Source: CAXXOK01 sp964497495
Lineage (GTDB): Bacteria; Bacillota; Clostridia; Christensenellales; Aristaeellaceae
Assembly (NCBI GenBank): GCA_964497495.1
Contig: CAZCCZ010000009.1
Coordinates: forward strand, 1-64,000
DNA length: 64,000 nt
Direction: 5' to 3'
Shown: positions 1 to 7,323 of the stretch, piece by piece
Numbering within the stretch: position 1 is the stretch's first letter
Layout of the letters: every line of letters begins with the position of its first letter
Position numbers and translations under genes: made by a program
Notes under the pieces: generated by a model
What the model saw: only the letters and a program-made list of their open reading frames with translations
The model's database searches: none
What the model was told of the DNA's origin: nothing

Positions 1-4
1 CACC

Positions 5-86
5 GTTGCGAAGCAACGAGCAACCCGCAGGTGAGCGGTTTAACGAGCGTATGGCATGGTAATGCCATGCGCGACGATTAAACCGC
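5..86. repeat. Hairpin-rich intergenic sequence
   Basis: Two inverted repeats sit here. A small one pairs 5-9 with 13-17 (GTTGC/GCAAC). A long one has an outer stem 35-42/79-86 (GCGGTTTA/TAAACCGC) and an inner 11-bp stem 47-57/62-72 around a GGTA loop, with one G-T pair. There is no T-run, so it is not an obvious intrinsic terminator. It directly precedes the tandem repeats and may belong to the same array, which could extend left of the window. Confidence 0.6.
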
Positions 87-90
87 ATAA

Positions 91-420
91 AAAGGGCGAG
101 CGTAAAGACCTTTGGTGTGCCCGCATCCGTAGATGCGGCGTCCCTTATGCCCGCGGGCGCATACCCTGATAAACATAGAAGCTCGCATGCTCGAAGGGCG
201 TGCGAAGGCTCCCAAAGGGCGAGCGCAAAGCCCTTTGGTCGCACCCGCAGATGCGGCGTCCCTTATGCCCGTGGGCGCATACCCTGATAAACATAGAAGC
301 TTACATGCTCGAAGGGCGTGCGAAGGCTCCCAAAGGGCGAGCGTAAAGACCTTTGGTGTGCCCGCATCAGCGGATGCGGCACTTTTGCGCCCCGCAGGCG
401 CACACCCCAAGGAAGTAAAG
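91..420. repeat. Tandem imperfect repeats, about 120 bp each
   Basis: Three consecutive units all begin AAAGGGCGAGCG: 91-213 (123 bp), 214-331 (118 bp) and a partial unit 332-420. Units 1 and 2 are nearly identical apart from short indels. Unit 3 matches only its first ~45 bases well and then diverges. Each unit carries small palindromes such as ATGCCCGCGGGCGCAT and GCATC/GATGC arms. Open frames cross the array on both strands, but they resemble no family I know and look like by-products of the repeats. The array lies just downstream of cysK. Its function is unknown. Confidence 0.75.
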
Positions 421-510
421 AAGGAGCCCCTTCCAACCTGGAAGAGGCCCCGTGAAACGCAGAAACAGCGGCCTGTTTCTGCCCGCGCGAAGCGCGGCAA
501 CATTTTGCCG

Positions 511-1437
511 CTATTCCTCGAACAGGGGCGTGGAAAGGTATCGGTCGCCGGTATCCGGCAGCACGGTGACGACGGTCTTGCCCGCGTACTGCGGCCGTCT
601 GGCCACTTCCACGGCGGCCCACAGCGCCGCGCCTGCGGAAATGCCCACCAGCAAGCCTTCCAGACGACCCATCAGGCGCGCGGTCTCGAAGGCGTTGTCA
701 TCCGTTACGGCGATGACCTCGTTGTACACGTCCGGATCGAGCACCTCCGGCACGAAGTTCGCGCCGATGCCTTGGATTTTGTGCGGACCCGCCTTGCCCT
801 GGGAAAGCAGGGGAGAGGAGGCGGGCTCCACCGCGACCACGCGGAGGGCCGGGTGCAGTTTGCGCAGGTATTCCCCGGTGCCAGTCAGCGTTCCGCCGGT
901 ACCCACGCCCGCCACGAAAGCGTCCACCCGGCCTTCCGTATCCCGCTCGATTTCCGGGCCGGTCGTCCGCCGGTGCGCCTCCGGGTTGGCGGGGTTGACG
1001 AACTGGCCGGGCACGAAGCTGCCCGGTATTTCTTTTGCCAGCGCGTTCGCTTTATCCACCGAGCCTTTCATGCCCTTGGCGCCCTCGGTGAGCACCAGTT
1101 CCGCGCCGTAGGCCTTCATCAGCTTCCGGCGTTCCACGGACATGGTTTCCGGCATCACGATGATCGCGCGGTATCCGCGCGCGGCGGCGACCGACGCAAG
1201 GCCGATGCCCGTGTTGCCGGAGGTCGGCTCGATGACCGTGGAGCCTGGCCTAAGCAGGCCGCGCGCCTCCGCGTCGTCCAACATGGCCTTGGCGATGCGG
1301 TCCTTCACGGAACCGGTAGGGTTAAAAAACTCCAGCTTGGCGAGCAGCCGCGCTTCGAGGCCGAAATGACGTTCGATATGCGTAAGCTCCATCAGCGGCG
1401 TGTTGCCGATCAACTGGTCGGCGGCGGTATAAATCAT
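511..1437 (-). CDS. cysK: Cysteine synthase A (O-acetylserine sulfhydrylase)
   Basis: A cytosolic PLP enzyme that makes L-cysteine from O-acetylserine and sulfide. The 308-residue length is normal for the family. The PLP lysine is K45 in the GSVKDR motif. The substrate loop TSGNTG follows at 72-77, and the phosphate-binding glycine loop GVGTGGT is near residue 175. The ATG follows an AAAGGAAG ribosome site. The gene stands alone and has its own promoter; an inverted repeat around the promoter suggests control by a repressor or activator. CysK and CysM are hard to separate by eye, but the substrate loop and overall match favour CysK. Confidence 0.93.
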   Translation of the reverse strand: MIYTAADQLIGNTPLMELTHIERHFGLEARLLAKLEFFNPTGSVKDRIAKAMLDDAEARGLLRPGSTVIEPTSGNTGIGLASVAAARGYRAIIVMPETMSVERRKLMKAYGAELVLTEGAKGMKGSVDKANALAKEIPGSFVPGQFVNPANPEAHRRTTGPEIERDTEGRVDAFVAGVGTGGTLTGTGEYLRKLHPALRVVAVEPASSPLLSQGKAGPHKIQGIGANFVPEVLDPDVYNEVIAVTDDNAFETARLMGRLEGLLVGISAGAALWAAVEVARRPQYAGKTVVTVLPDTGDRYLSTPLFEE

Positions 1438-1466
1438 ACGCTGTCTTCCTTTCTGACGGTACGATC

Positions 1467-1530
1467 TTCACAAAGCTACGTCCGTGGTTCCCATACCGCC
1501 ATTATACGCTTTGTGAAAGGAGATTCCCAA
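1467..1530 (-). promoter_or_regulatory. cysK promoter with flanking inverted repeat
   Basis: On the minus strand, -35 TTGGGA (1525-1530) and -10 TATAAT (1501-1506) are separated by 18 bp. A perfect 10-bp inverted repeat, TTCACAAAGC (1467-1476) and GCTTTGTGAA (1508-1517), has one arm in the promoter spacer and the other in the early leader. This suggests a two-half-site operator or a leader stem-loop. The regulator is not identifiable from the window. Confidence 0.6.
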
Positions 1531-1638
1531 TCCTTTTTCCGGAAAAATCCGCTGCGGGGCGCGGCTTGGCGTGCGGCGGCGGAAACGGCCCGGCCTTACG
1601 CGACGGCAGCCATTTTCCGCGCGGGAAACGGAGGCAGC

Positions 1639-1678
1639 GAAACGGGCCCCGAAACCTTCCGGTCTCGGGGCCCGTTTC
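1639..1678 (-). terminator. Terminator-like hairpin after the SIMPL gene
   Basis: A perfect 14-bp GC-rich stem pairs 1639-1652 with 1665-1678 around a 12-nt loop. It lies 15 bases beyond the SIMPL stop codon. No long T-run follows, so termination strength is uncertain. Confidence 0.6.
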
Positions 1679-1692
1679 GCGCGCGCCGCGCG

Positions 1693-2385
1693 TTACTTCA
1701 TTTCCATTTCCACAGTCACGCCGGCAGTGACGGACAGCGTTCCGTTTTCAATGGGCATTGCGGAACTGGCGGCATAATCGAAGGTCTTACCGCTTGCGGC
1801 GTAGGCGTACGTACTGTCGTTTTCGGACAGATACAGCACGTCGCCGGTTTCCTTGCCAAGCGCTTTGGCCATCAGGCCCGCCTTGCGCTGAGCGTCCAGC
1901 ACGGCAGCCTGCAGCGCCTGTTCGTAAGCCGCGTCGTATTGGCTGCTCTGGAAGTTCACGCCGTAGGTCTCGTTGGCGCCCGCAACCACGGCCGCGTCCA
2001 GCAACGCAGGCAACTGATCCAGCGAGTGCACGGTCACCTGTACGGTATTGGTGACGGAATAGCCTTTGAGCACCTGCTCGTAGTTGTCGCCCTGATAATC
2101 GTACACGGGGTTTACGATATAGCTGTCGGTTTGCAGGTCTTCCTCCGCCACGCCCGCGGTTTTCAGGCTTTTCAACACTTGCTGCATGGCCTTGGTGTTG
2201 GCGCTCTGCGCGGTCGAAACCGACTTGTCCTGCGTGCTGACGCCTACGGTAAAGGTCGCCATGTCGGGCTTCACGGTCACGGTGGCCGTGCCTTGGGCAG
2301 TCACGGTATGCGCATCCTCGGCCAGCGCCGGGGCCGCGCCCAGACAAAGCGCGAGAGTCAGAAACAGCACCAGTATTCTTTTCAT
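1693..2385 (-). CDS. Secreted SIMPL-domain (DUF541) protein
   Basis: A 230-residue exported protein. A signal peptide of about 22 residues ends in ALA-E, and a SIMPL/DUF541 fold fills the rest. The family is recognised by the early VTVKPDMA stretch, the long helical middle and a C-terminal VTAGVTVEMEM strand. Relatives are periplasmic or surface proteins of unclear biochemistry, often linked to envelope stress. It is the last gene of a three-gene minus-strand operon behind an ECF sigma factor and a DUF4349 membrane protein. Only 16 bases separate it from the DUF4349 gene, so it is likely part of the sigma regulon. Confidence 0.85.
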   Translation of the reverse strand: MKRILVLFLTLALCLGAAPALAEDAHTVTAQGTATVTVKPDMATFTVGVSTQDKSVSTAQSANTKAMQQVLKSLKTAGVAEEDLQTDSYIVNPVYDYQGDNYEQVLKGYSVTNTVQVTVHSLDQLPALLDAAVVAGANETYGVNFQSSQYDAAYEQALQAAVLDAQRKAGLMAKALGKETGDVLYLSENDSTYAYAASGKTFDYAASSAMPIENGTLSVTAGVTVEMEMK

Positions 2386-2401
2386 GTTTTTATCCTCCGT
2401 T

Positions 2402-3589
2402 TCAGTCGTTCCCGGGTTCTTTGGTTTCCGTGGAAGGGGCGGCCTGCGCCGCGTCCGTTTCGAATGCCCGCGCTTTTTCGGCCTTCCTCCGGCGGTGCGC
2501 CCGCACGATCAGCCATATGATCACGATTACGGCGGCCAGCGGCACCAGCACGGGCAGCATCATTACGATGAACACCAGCAGGTTCTGCGAGAACCGGGCC
2601 AGTCCGTTTAGCGAGGCCTGGAAACCGCTTGCGATGCGCTGCCACAGGGTAAGCTCCGCGGCCTGCGCGGTGTCCTCCGCGCTCTGCTCCAGCACCGTGA
2701 CGCTTACGGCGCTCCTGTCCACGTTGCGGTCGATGGTGCGTAGGGAGCTTTCCAGCTGATCGATGGCGTACTGCGTGTCGGCGATCGAGCTCTCGATTTC
2801 CAGCAGGTCGCTTACGTCCTCGGCCTTGGCGAGCAGCTCCTGCAGGCGCGTCATCTTCTGCCGCTGGGTGGTCAGCCGCATCTGCGTGTCGCTGTACTGG
2901 GTGGTCATGTCGGTGGCGGTTTCGTTGCGCGCGGTGATGCGGCCGATGCCCTCCAGGCCGTTGAGGAAGGCGTCCAGCTGGTCGCTGGGGATCCGCAGGT
3001 TGTAGTAGGCCACGCGGTCCTTACGTTCGGAAGCTTCGCCGTTGACGCTGACGCCGGCCACATAGCCGCCCAACCGCAGGGTAAGGTCGTTCAGGGCCTG
3101 GATGTCGTCGTCGAAGGCGGTGGAGGCGATGGTCAGGTCGGCGGTGCGCACGATCTTTGCGGACGTGGGTTCCTGCGCATCGTCCGTGCCCGCGGCCCAG
3201 TCGGCCGTGCCGGAGGCAGCCAGCGAATTCGCGCCGCCGTAGGCCGCGCCGGATGGGGGCGCCGCGTCGTAGGCGATCTCCGCTTCGGGGGCGGAACTGA
3301 CGGCGTACTGCCGGTTCACGCTCGGCGCGGGAATCTTGTTATTGGCGACCCCGGTGACTGTGGGCATGAAGTTGCCGACGCTCACCGCGCCGACGACCAG
3401 CACCAGTGCCGCCGCCACGGGCAGCGCCACGCGCCAGAAGGTTCTCCGCTTCGGGGTGGGTTTCATGGTTTGTCGCTCCTCTCGTTGTACGGCCGCGCGC
3501 CAGGAGGCGCGGTAGCCCTCCGGAATGTCCGTGCGGTACAGGTCGGTCAGCGCGCGGTCCAGCGCGTCGCGTTCGGGTCGCTTTTCCAT
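2402..3589 (-). CDS. DUF4349 membrane protein, probable anti-sigma factor
   Basis: A 395-residue protein. A charged N-terminal stretch (1-48), including RALTDLYRTDIPEGYR, lies before a transmembrane helix at about 50-72. An Ala/Ser-rich linker runs to about 140. A DUF4349 domain with a coiled-coil segment occupies about 145-310. A second transmembrane helix (about 340-362) and an Arg/Lys-rich tail follow. The short cytosolic head next to an ECF sigma gene looks like an anti-sigma region, but no HxxxCxxC zinc motif is present. It is transcribed 52 bases after the sigma gene. I infer that it holds the sigma factor at the membrane and senses the envelope through DUF4349. Confidence 0.75.
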   Translation of the reverse strand: MEKRPERDALDRALTDLYRTDIPEGYRASWRAAVQREERQTMKPTPKRRTFWRVALPVAAALVLVVGAVSVGNFMPTVTGVANNKIPAPSVNRQYAVSSAPEAEIAYDAAPPSGAAYGGANSLAASGTADWAAGTDDAQEPTSAKIVRTADLTIASTAFDDDIQALNDLTLRLGGYVAGVSVNGEASERKDRVAYYNLRIPSDQLDAFLNGLEGIGRITARNETATDMTTQYSDTQMRLTTQRQKMTRLQELLAKAEDVSDLLEIESSIADTQYAIDQLESSLRTIDRNVDRSAVSVTVLEQSAEDTAQAAELTLWQRIASGFQASLNGLARFSQNLLVFIVMMLPVLVPLAAVIVIIWLIVRAHRRRKAEKARAFETDAAQAAPSTETKEPGND

Positions 3590-3641
3590 GGGCTGACCTC
3601 CTTTCGTATGGTTAGACGAGCGACGGTCCGGCAGGTTCCAA

Positions 3642-4193
3642 TCAGACGTTTAGATCGGGCAGGAAGGTTTTCAGCTTTTCCCGGACGCGGTTCAGCCGGC
3701 TTTTCACGGTGCCCTGGTTAAGGCCCAGCGCCAGCGCCAGCTCCTCGTAGCTCATGCCGTCGCCGTAGCGCAGGGACAGCATGGCCTGCGCGTCGTCCGG
3801 AAGGCGGGCGATCGCGTTCCGGAGCGCTGCCCGCTCGCTGCCTTGCAGGTAAGCGCCTTCGGGGGTGGGGGCGCCGTCCGGCGGATCGAACCCCGTTTCC
3901 CGCAGCGCCTCCAGCGATTGGGCGCGCGCCCTGTTGACGGGACGGCGTAAGAAATCCAGGCATACGTTGTGCGCGATCCGGTACAGCCACGTGGCTTCGT
4001 TGCTGCGGAAACGGAAGGCGTGCATGGAACGGAACGCGCGCAGCATGGTTTCCTGTGCCGCGTCCTGCGCGTCGGCCGGGTTGCCGAGCATTTGCAGGCA
4101 GTGACGGTACACCATGCCTTCGTAGGGGGCGCAAAGCGCGGTAAACGCATCCGCGTCCCCGCGGCATGCCGAACGGGTTGGCCGATCGTCCAC
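3642..4193 (-). CDS. ECF RNA polymerase sigma-70 factor
   Basis: A 183-residue group-4 sigma factor with two domains. Region 2 covers about 12-85, including AQDAAQETMLRAF and the -10-reading stretch TWLYRIAHNVCLDFLRR. Region 4 covers about 125-178, with the helix-turn-helix SYEELALALGLNQGTVKSRL. There is no region 1.1 or 3. The start is GTG at 4191-4193, behind a GGGGG ribosome site. It heads the operon with the DUF4349 and SIMPL genes. Its own upstream promoter has ECF-type elements, so autoregulation is very likely. Confidence 0.92.
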   Translation of the reverse strand: MDDRPTRSACRGDADAFTALCAPYEGMVYRHCLQMLGNPADAQDAAQETMLRAFRSMHAFRFRSNEATWLYRIAHNVCLDFLRRPVNRARAQSLEALRETGFDPPDGAPTPEGAYLQGSERAALRNAIARLPDDAQAMLSLRYGDGMSYEELALALGLNQGTVKSRLNRVREKLKTFLPDLNV

Positions 4194-4230
4194 CTGAGCG
4201 CCCCCTTTCCCAAGGATCGTTTCTAAGAAA

Positions 4231-4258
4231 TAGACGAGTGCGGCCTGCGGTTTGTTCC
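4231..4258 (-). promoter_or_regulatory. ECF-type promoter of the sigma operon
   Basis: Read on the minus strand: -35 GGAAC (4254-4258), a 17-bp spacer, and -10 CGTCTA (4231-4236). This is the classical extracytoplasmic-function arrangement (GGAAC / CGTC). It lies about 40 bases upstream of the sigma start codon, as expected for an autoregulated ECF operon. Confidence 0.75.
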
Positions 4259-4381
4259 ATGGAAACGCGGGAAAAAGTACGCCGGTTTCACCCTTCCCGG
4301 CTTGACAACGGAGAATTCGGGGTGCAGTATAGGGATGGCCGCGCTACGGCGGCGTTGAACATCGATAAGGAGCGCTGCGTT

Positions 4382-5188
4382 TTGGACTTTATCGACTCGC
4401 ATGCCCATATCTATCCCGATCCTATCGCCGGGAAAGCGGCGAAATCCATCGGGGAATTCTACGAAATGCCCATCGAGGCCGACGGACGGCTTTCCACCCT
4501 GCTGGAACGGGGCCGGAAGGCCGGAATCGTGAAACATCTGGTGCACAGCGTGGGCGTTACGCCCGACCGCGTGCCCCGTATTAACGATTACCTCATCCAG
4601 ACGGCGGCGAAACACCCCGACCGGCTGGTGGGCTTCGGCACCCTGCACCCCGGCATGGCCGACGTGCGCGCAGAATTGAAACGCATCAAAGCGGCGGGGC
4701 TGCGCGGCGTGAAGCTGCACCCGGATTTCCAGCGCTTTCTGCTGGACAGCGACGCCTCGGTCGCCATGTTCCGCGCGCTTGCGGACATGGGGATGCCCGC
4801 GCTGGTGCATACGGGGGATTCGCGTTATCCCTACAGTGAACCCGGCAGAATGGCACGCGTGCTTAAAGCGGTGCCGGAGCTGACCGTGATCTGCGCGCAT
4901 CTGGGCGGCTGGTCGATCTGGAGCGAGGCTTGGAAACAGCTGGCCGACCTGCCCAACGCGTGGGTGGATACCTCCTCCAGCCTGTACGCGCTCAAGCCGG
5001 AGGAGGCCGCGGCGATCATCCGGCGATACGACGCCGGGCACGTGCTGTTCGGCACGGATTTCCCCATGTGGGACCCCGTGGAGGAACGGACGCGCTTCGA
5101 TGCGCTGCCGCTTACGGAGACGGAGCGCGAGAACATCGCGCACCGGAATTTCGAAAATTTCATGAAGGAGCTGGACTGCCGTGGCTGA
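4382..5188 (+). CDS. Amidohydrolase family 2 metal-dependent hydrolase
   Basis: A 268-residue TIM-barrel hydrolase of the amidohydrolase-2 superfamily (gamma-resorcylate decarboxylase / TIM-sulfone hydrolase relatives). Metal-site signatures are HAH at residues 7-9, VKLHPDF in the middle, LVHTGD, ICAHLGG, and the late GTDFPMW, whose Asp is the usual catalytic residue. I place the start at TTG 4382, nine bases after AAGGAG; the open frame runs further upstream but would overlap the divergent sigma promoter. Its last 8 bases overlap the GTG of the next gene, so the two are translationally coupled. The substrate cannot be told from sequence. Confidence 0.8.
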   Translation: MDFIDSHAHIYPDPIAGKAAKSIGEFYEMPIEADGRLSTLLERGRKAGIVKHLVHSVGVTPDRVPRINDYLIQTAAKHPDRLVGFGTLHPGMADVRAELKRIKAAGLRGVKLHPDFQRFLLDSDASVAMFRALADMGMPALVHTGDSRYPYSEPGRMARVLKAVPELTVICAHLGGWSIWSEAWKQLADLPNAWVDTSSSLYALKPEEAAAIIRRYDAGHVLFGTDFPMWDPVEERTRFDALPLTETERENIAHRNFENFMKELDCRG

Positions 5189-6023
5189 AAAGGATACAAT
5201 CGCGGCCGTTCCTAAGCCGGTCACCGGCGCGGAGCTGCTTTCCGGCCTGCGGGCGCTGGGTATCCGGCGCGGGGATACGGTGATCGTTCACTCGGCAATG
5301 AGCAAAATCGGCTGGGTGTGCGGCCGGGAGGCCGCCGTGGTGGGCGCGCTGATCGCCGCCGTCGGCCCCTCGGGAACGCTGGTGATGCCCGCGCACAGCG
5401 GCGATAACAGCGAACCCTCGGACTGGGGCAACCCGCCCGTGCCGAAGGATTGGTTCCCGGTTATCCGGGATACCATGCCCGCCTACGACCGCCGTGTGAC
5501 GCCTTCGCGCTGTATGGGCCGCATCGCGGAATGCTTCCGCACGTGGCCGGGCACCCGGCGTTCGGCGCATCCGCACGTAAGCTGGTGCGCGCGCGGCCCG
5601 TTCGCACGGTGGCTGCTGCGGGGCCATACGTACGGAAAGCCCTGCTTCGGCGCGGGTTCGCCGGTGGGACGGCTGTACCGCCGCAACGCGAAGATCCTGC
5701 TGCTGGGCGTGGGGTACGATAACTGCACCGCGCTGCACATGGCGGAGGCGCTTTGCCCGCGAACGCCGCTGACGGACGCGGGCGCGGCGGTGAAGACGCG
5801 CGGCGGACGCCGCTGGGAGGCCTGGCGGGAAATCGAAATGGACAGCGACCGCTTCCCGCAGATCGGCGAAGCATACGAGCGCGGCGGCGGCGAGATGGTC
5901 ACGGGAAAGCTCGGCGCGGCGGACTGTAAGGTGGTGCGCGTGAAGCCGCTGGTGGATTTCGGGCTTGCCTGGCTGAATGAACACCCGCCGGAGGCGCCGG
6001 GGGACGCGGCGGACGGAGAATAA
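5181..6023 (+). CDS. AAC(3)-family aminoglycoside N-acetyltransferase-like protein
   Basis: A 280-residue protein of the antibiotic_NAT / AAC(3) family, which transfers acetyl from acetyl-CoA to an amino group. Family marks are the early HSAMSKIGWV (cofactor loop), a central MPAHSGD stretch, GAGSPVGRLY, and LLLGVGYDNCTALHMAE. The start is GTG 5181 behind AAGGAG located inside the previous gene. Length is close to the usual 260-285. Chromosomal homologues of the YokD type are common in Firmicutes and many are not proven resistance genes. Coupling to an amidohydrolase hints at a metabolic substrate. Resistance activity is therefore uncertain. Confidence 0.82.
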   Translation: MAEKDTIAAVPKPVTGAELLSGLRALGIRRGDTVIVHSAMSKIGWVCGREAAVVGALIAAVGPSGTLVMPAHSGDNSEPSDWGNPPVPKDWFPVIRDTMPAYDRRVTPSRCMGRIAECFRTWPGTRRSAHPHVSWCARGPFARWLLRGHTYGKPCFGAGSPVGRLYRRNAKILLLGVGYDNCTALHMAEALCPRTPLTDAGAAVKTRGGRRWEAWREIEMDSDRFPQIGEAYERGGGEMVTGKLGAADCKVVRVKPLVDFGLAWLNEHPPEAPGDAADGE

Positions 6024-6029
6024 ACAAAG

Positions 6030-6068
6030 GCGAATAAAAGGACGGCCGAAGGCCGTCCTTTTATTCGC
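6030..6068. terminator. Bidirectional terminator between convergent genes
   Basis: A perfect 18-bp stem (6030-6047 / 6051-6068) with a GAA loop, A-rich on one side and T-rich on the other. It separates the AAC(3) gene from the convergent lipase-like gene, whose stop codon (6061-6063) lies inside the hairpin. Confidence 0.9.
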
Positions 6069-7248
6069 CCGCCTTTTTCCCGATCCACCGTTCCAGCAAT
6101 CCCTCGTGCCGGCTCCCCTCGTGTTCCAGGGGGGCGGAGGCGTCCGCCGCGCGGCGGGTAACGGCGTACAGCAGCATCCGCATGGCTTCGCCCGCGCCGA
6201 GCTCGTATAGATCGCGCAGCATCCGGCGCACTTCGGCGCGTGTTTCAGGGTCCAGCCTGCGCACGGCGCCCAGCATTTTCAGCGAGCTGGAAGCCAGGTC
6301 CGTGACCAGCGGGGAAAGGGTGTCCGAATCCAGTGAGGAGATGATGCGGAACACCGCGTCCGTGAGCGTCTTGCGCTGTTCCAGGCTCAGACCGTCGATC
6401 CACTGGCGCAGGGCCTCGTCGGTCATGCGCGTGCCCAGGTCCAGACCCTGCATCAGTTCGAAATCGCCGTCCCGCAGCTGCCAGCTCAGCGCGTCGTGCT
6501 GCAGCAACCCGATGGCCGAACTCCTGACTACCCGGTACACCGGGTGGTAACACAGCAACATGCCGACTACCGAACTTTGGGGGATGTAGCTTTCCACGCG
6601 GTCTTTCACGCGCGCGTATCCCTCGCCGCGAAGGGTGTCCTCGTTCACGCCCGGGCCGTCGAAGCTGTAGGCGACGCGGATGCGCGCCTGCGTTTCCGGG
6701 GCCGCGTGGGCCGCGGCATACAGGGACAGGTGGCCGCCCTTGCTGTGCCCGCCCAGCAGCAGCGGGCCGGGGAAAGCTTTCGCTGCGCGTTCCGCGTAGC
6801 GCACGGCCTTCTTTTGGGCCGGCACGGCCATAAAGGACATGTTCAAATCCTCTTTCCAGCCCGCCACGGTCAGGTCGGTGCCCCGATAGGCCACGTAACG
6901 CCCGCCGTCCGGCAGGACGAAGGTACAGGCGCAGAATTGCATTTCCCGCGCGGGGTCGATGCGGTTTTCATAATCCAGAATCGGCAGGTTGCGGAAACGC
7001 GGGGACGCGGCGCAGGCCAGCGTAAACTCGTACCGCTTGCGCTGATACAGGTCCGGGAAGGCGTCCGGGTACAGGCTGGGGATAAACGCCCCGAGTTCCG
7101 CGACGGTCGCGCCCCCGGCGCGCGGAAACAGCCCTTCCATGGGCATGTAGACGATCTGGGTCAGCGCAAGGCTGTCCGGCGGGCCGAACGGCCTTTGTTC
7201 AAACGTCTGGTCGCCGTATTCCTTCACGTAGTTCAGCAGGTTCGGCAT
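6061..7248 (-). CDS. Mbeg1-like / DUF2974 alpha/beta-hydrolase
   Basis: A 395-residue cytosolic protein of the DUF2974 (Mbeg1-like) lipase family. The nucleophile elbow GHSKGG puts the catalytic serine at S169. The preceding YVAYRGTD stretch (about 118-126) is the typical strand and oxyanion region. A conserved SFDGPGV segment follows the elbow. There is no signal peptide or membrane helix. The C-terminal ~120 residues are helical and variable. It is monocistronic. The physiological substrate is unknown; esterase or lipase activity is expected from the family. Confidence 0.8.
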   Translation of the reverse strand: MPNLLNYVKEYGDQTFEQRPFGPPDSLALTQIVYMPMEGLFPRAGGATVAELGAFIPSLYPDAFPDLYQRKRYEFTLACAASPRFRNLPILDYENRIDPAREMQFCACTFVLPDGGRYVAYRGTDLTVAGWKEDLNMSFMAVPAQKKAVRYAERAAKAFPGPLLLGGHSKGGHLSLYAAAHAAPETQARIRVAYSFDGPGVNEDTLRGEGYARVKDRVESYIPQSSVVGMLLCYHPVYRVVRSSAIGLLQHDALSWQLRDGDFELMQGLDLGTRMTDEALRQWIDGLSLEQRKTLTDAVFRIISSLDSDTLSPLVTDLASSSLKMLGAVRRLDPETRAEVRRMLRDLYELGAGEAMRMLLYAVTRRAADASAPLEHEGSRHEGLLERWIGKKAGE

Positions 7249-7323
7249 CGGTTAAACGCTCCTTTTCGGAAGATCGCCGCGCCGCGGCGGGCGCGACAGT
7301 CTCGTTCGCATTGGGGGAACCCG

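Noticed and set aside
91..420. CRISPR array
   Set aside because: The units are about 120 bp and vary along their whole length. There are no short constant repeats with unique spacers and no cas genes nearby.
133..2520. A 795-codon open frame on the plus strand
   Set aside because: It lies opposite cysK and the SIMPL gene, has low-complexity His/Arg-rich composition typical of a GC-rich shadow frame, and no ribosome site.
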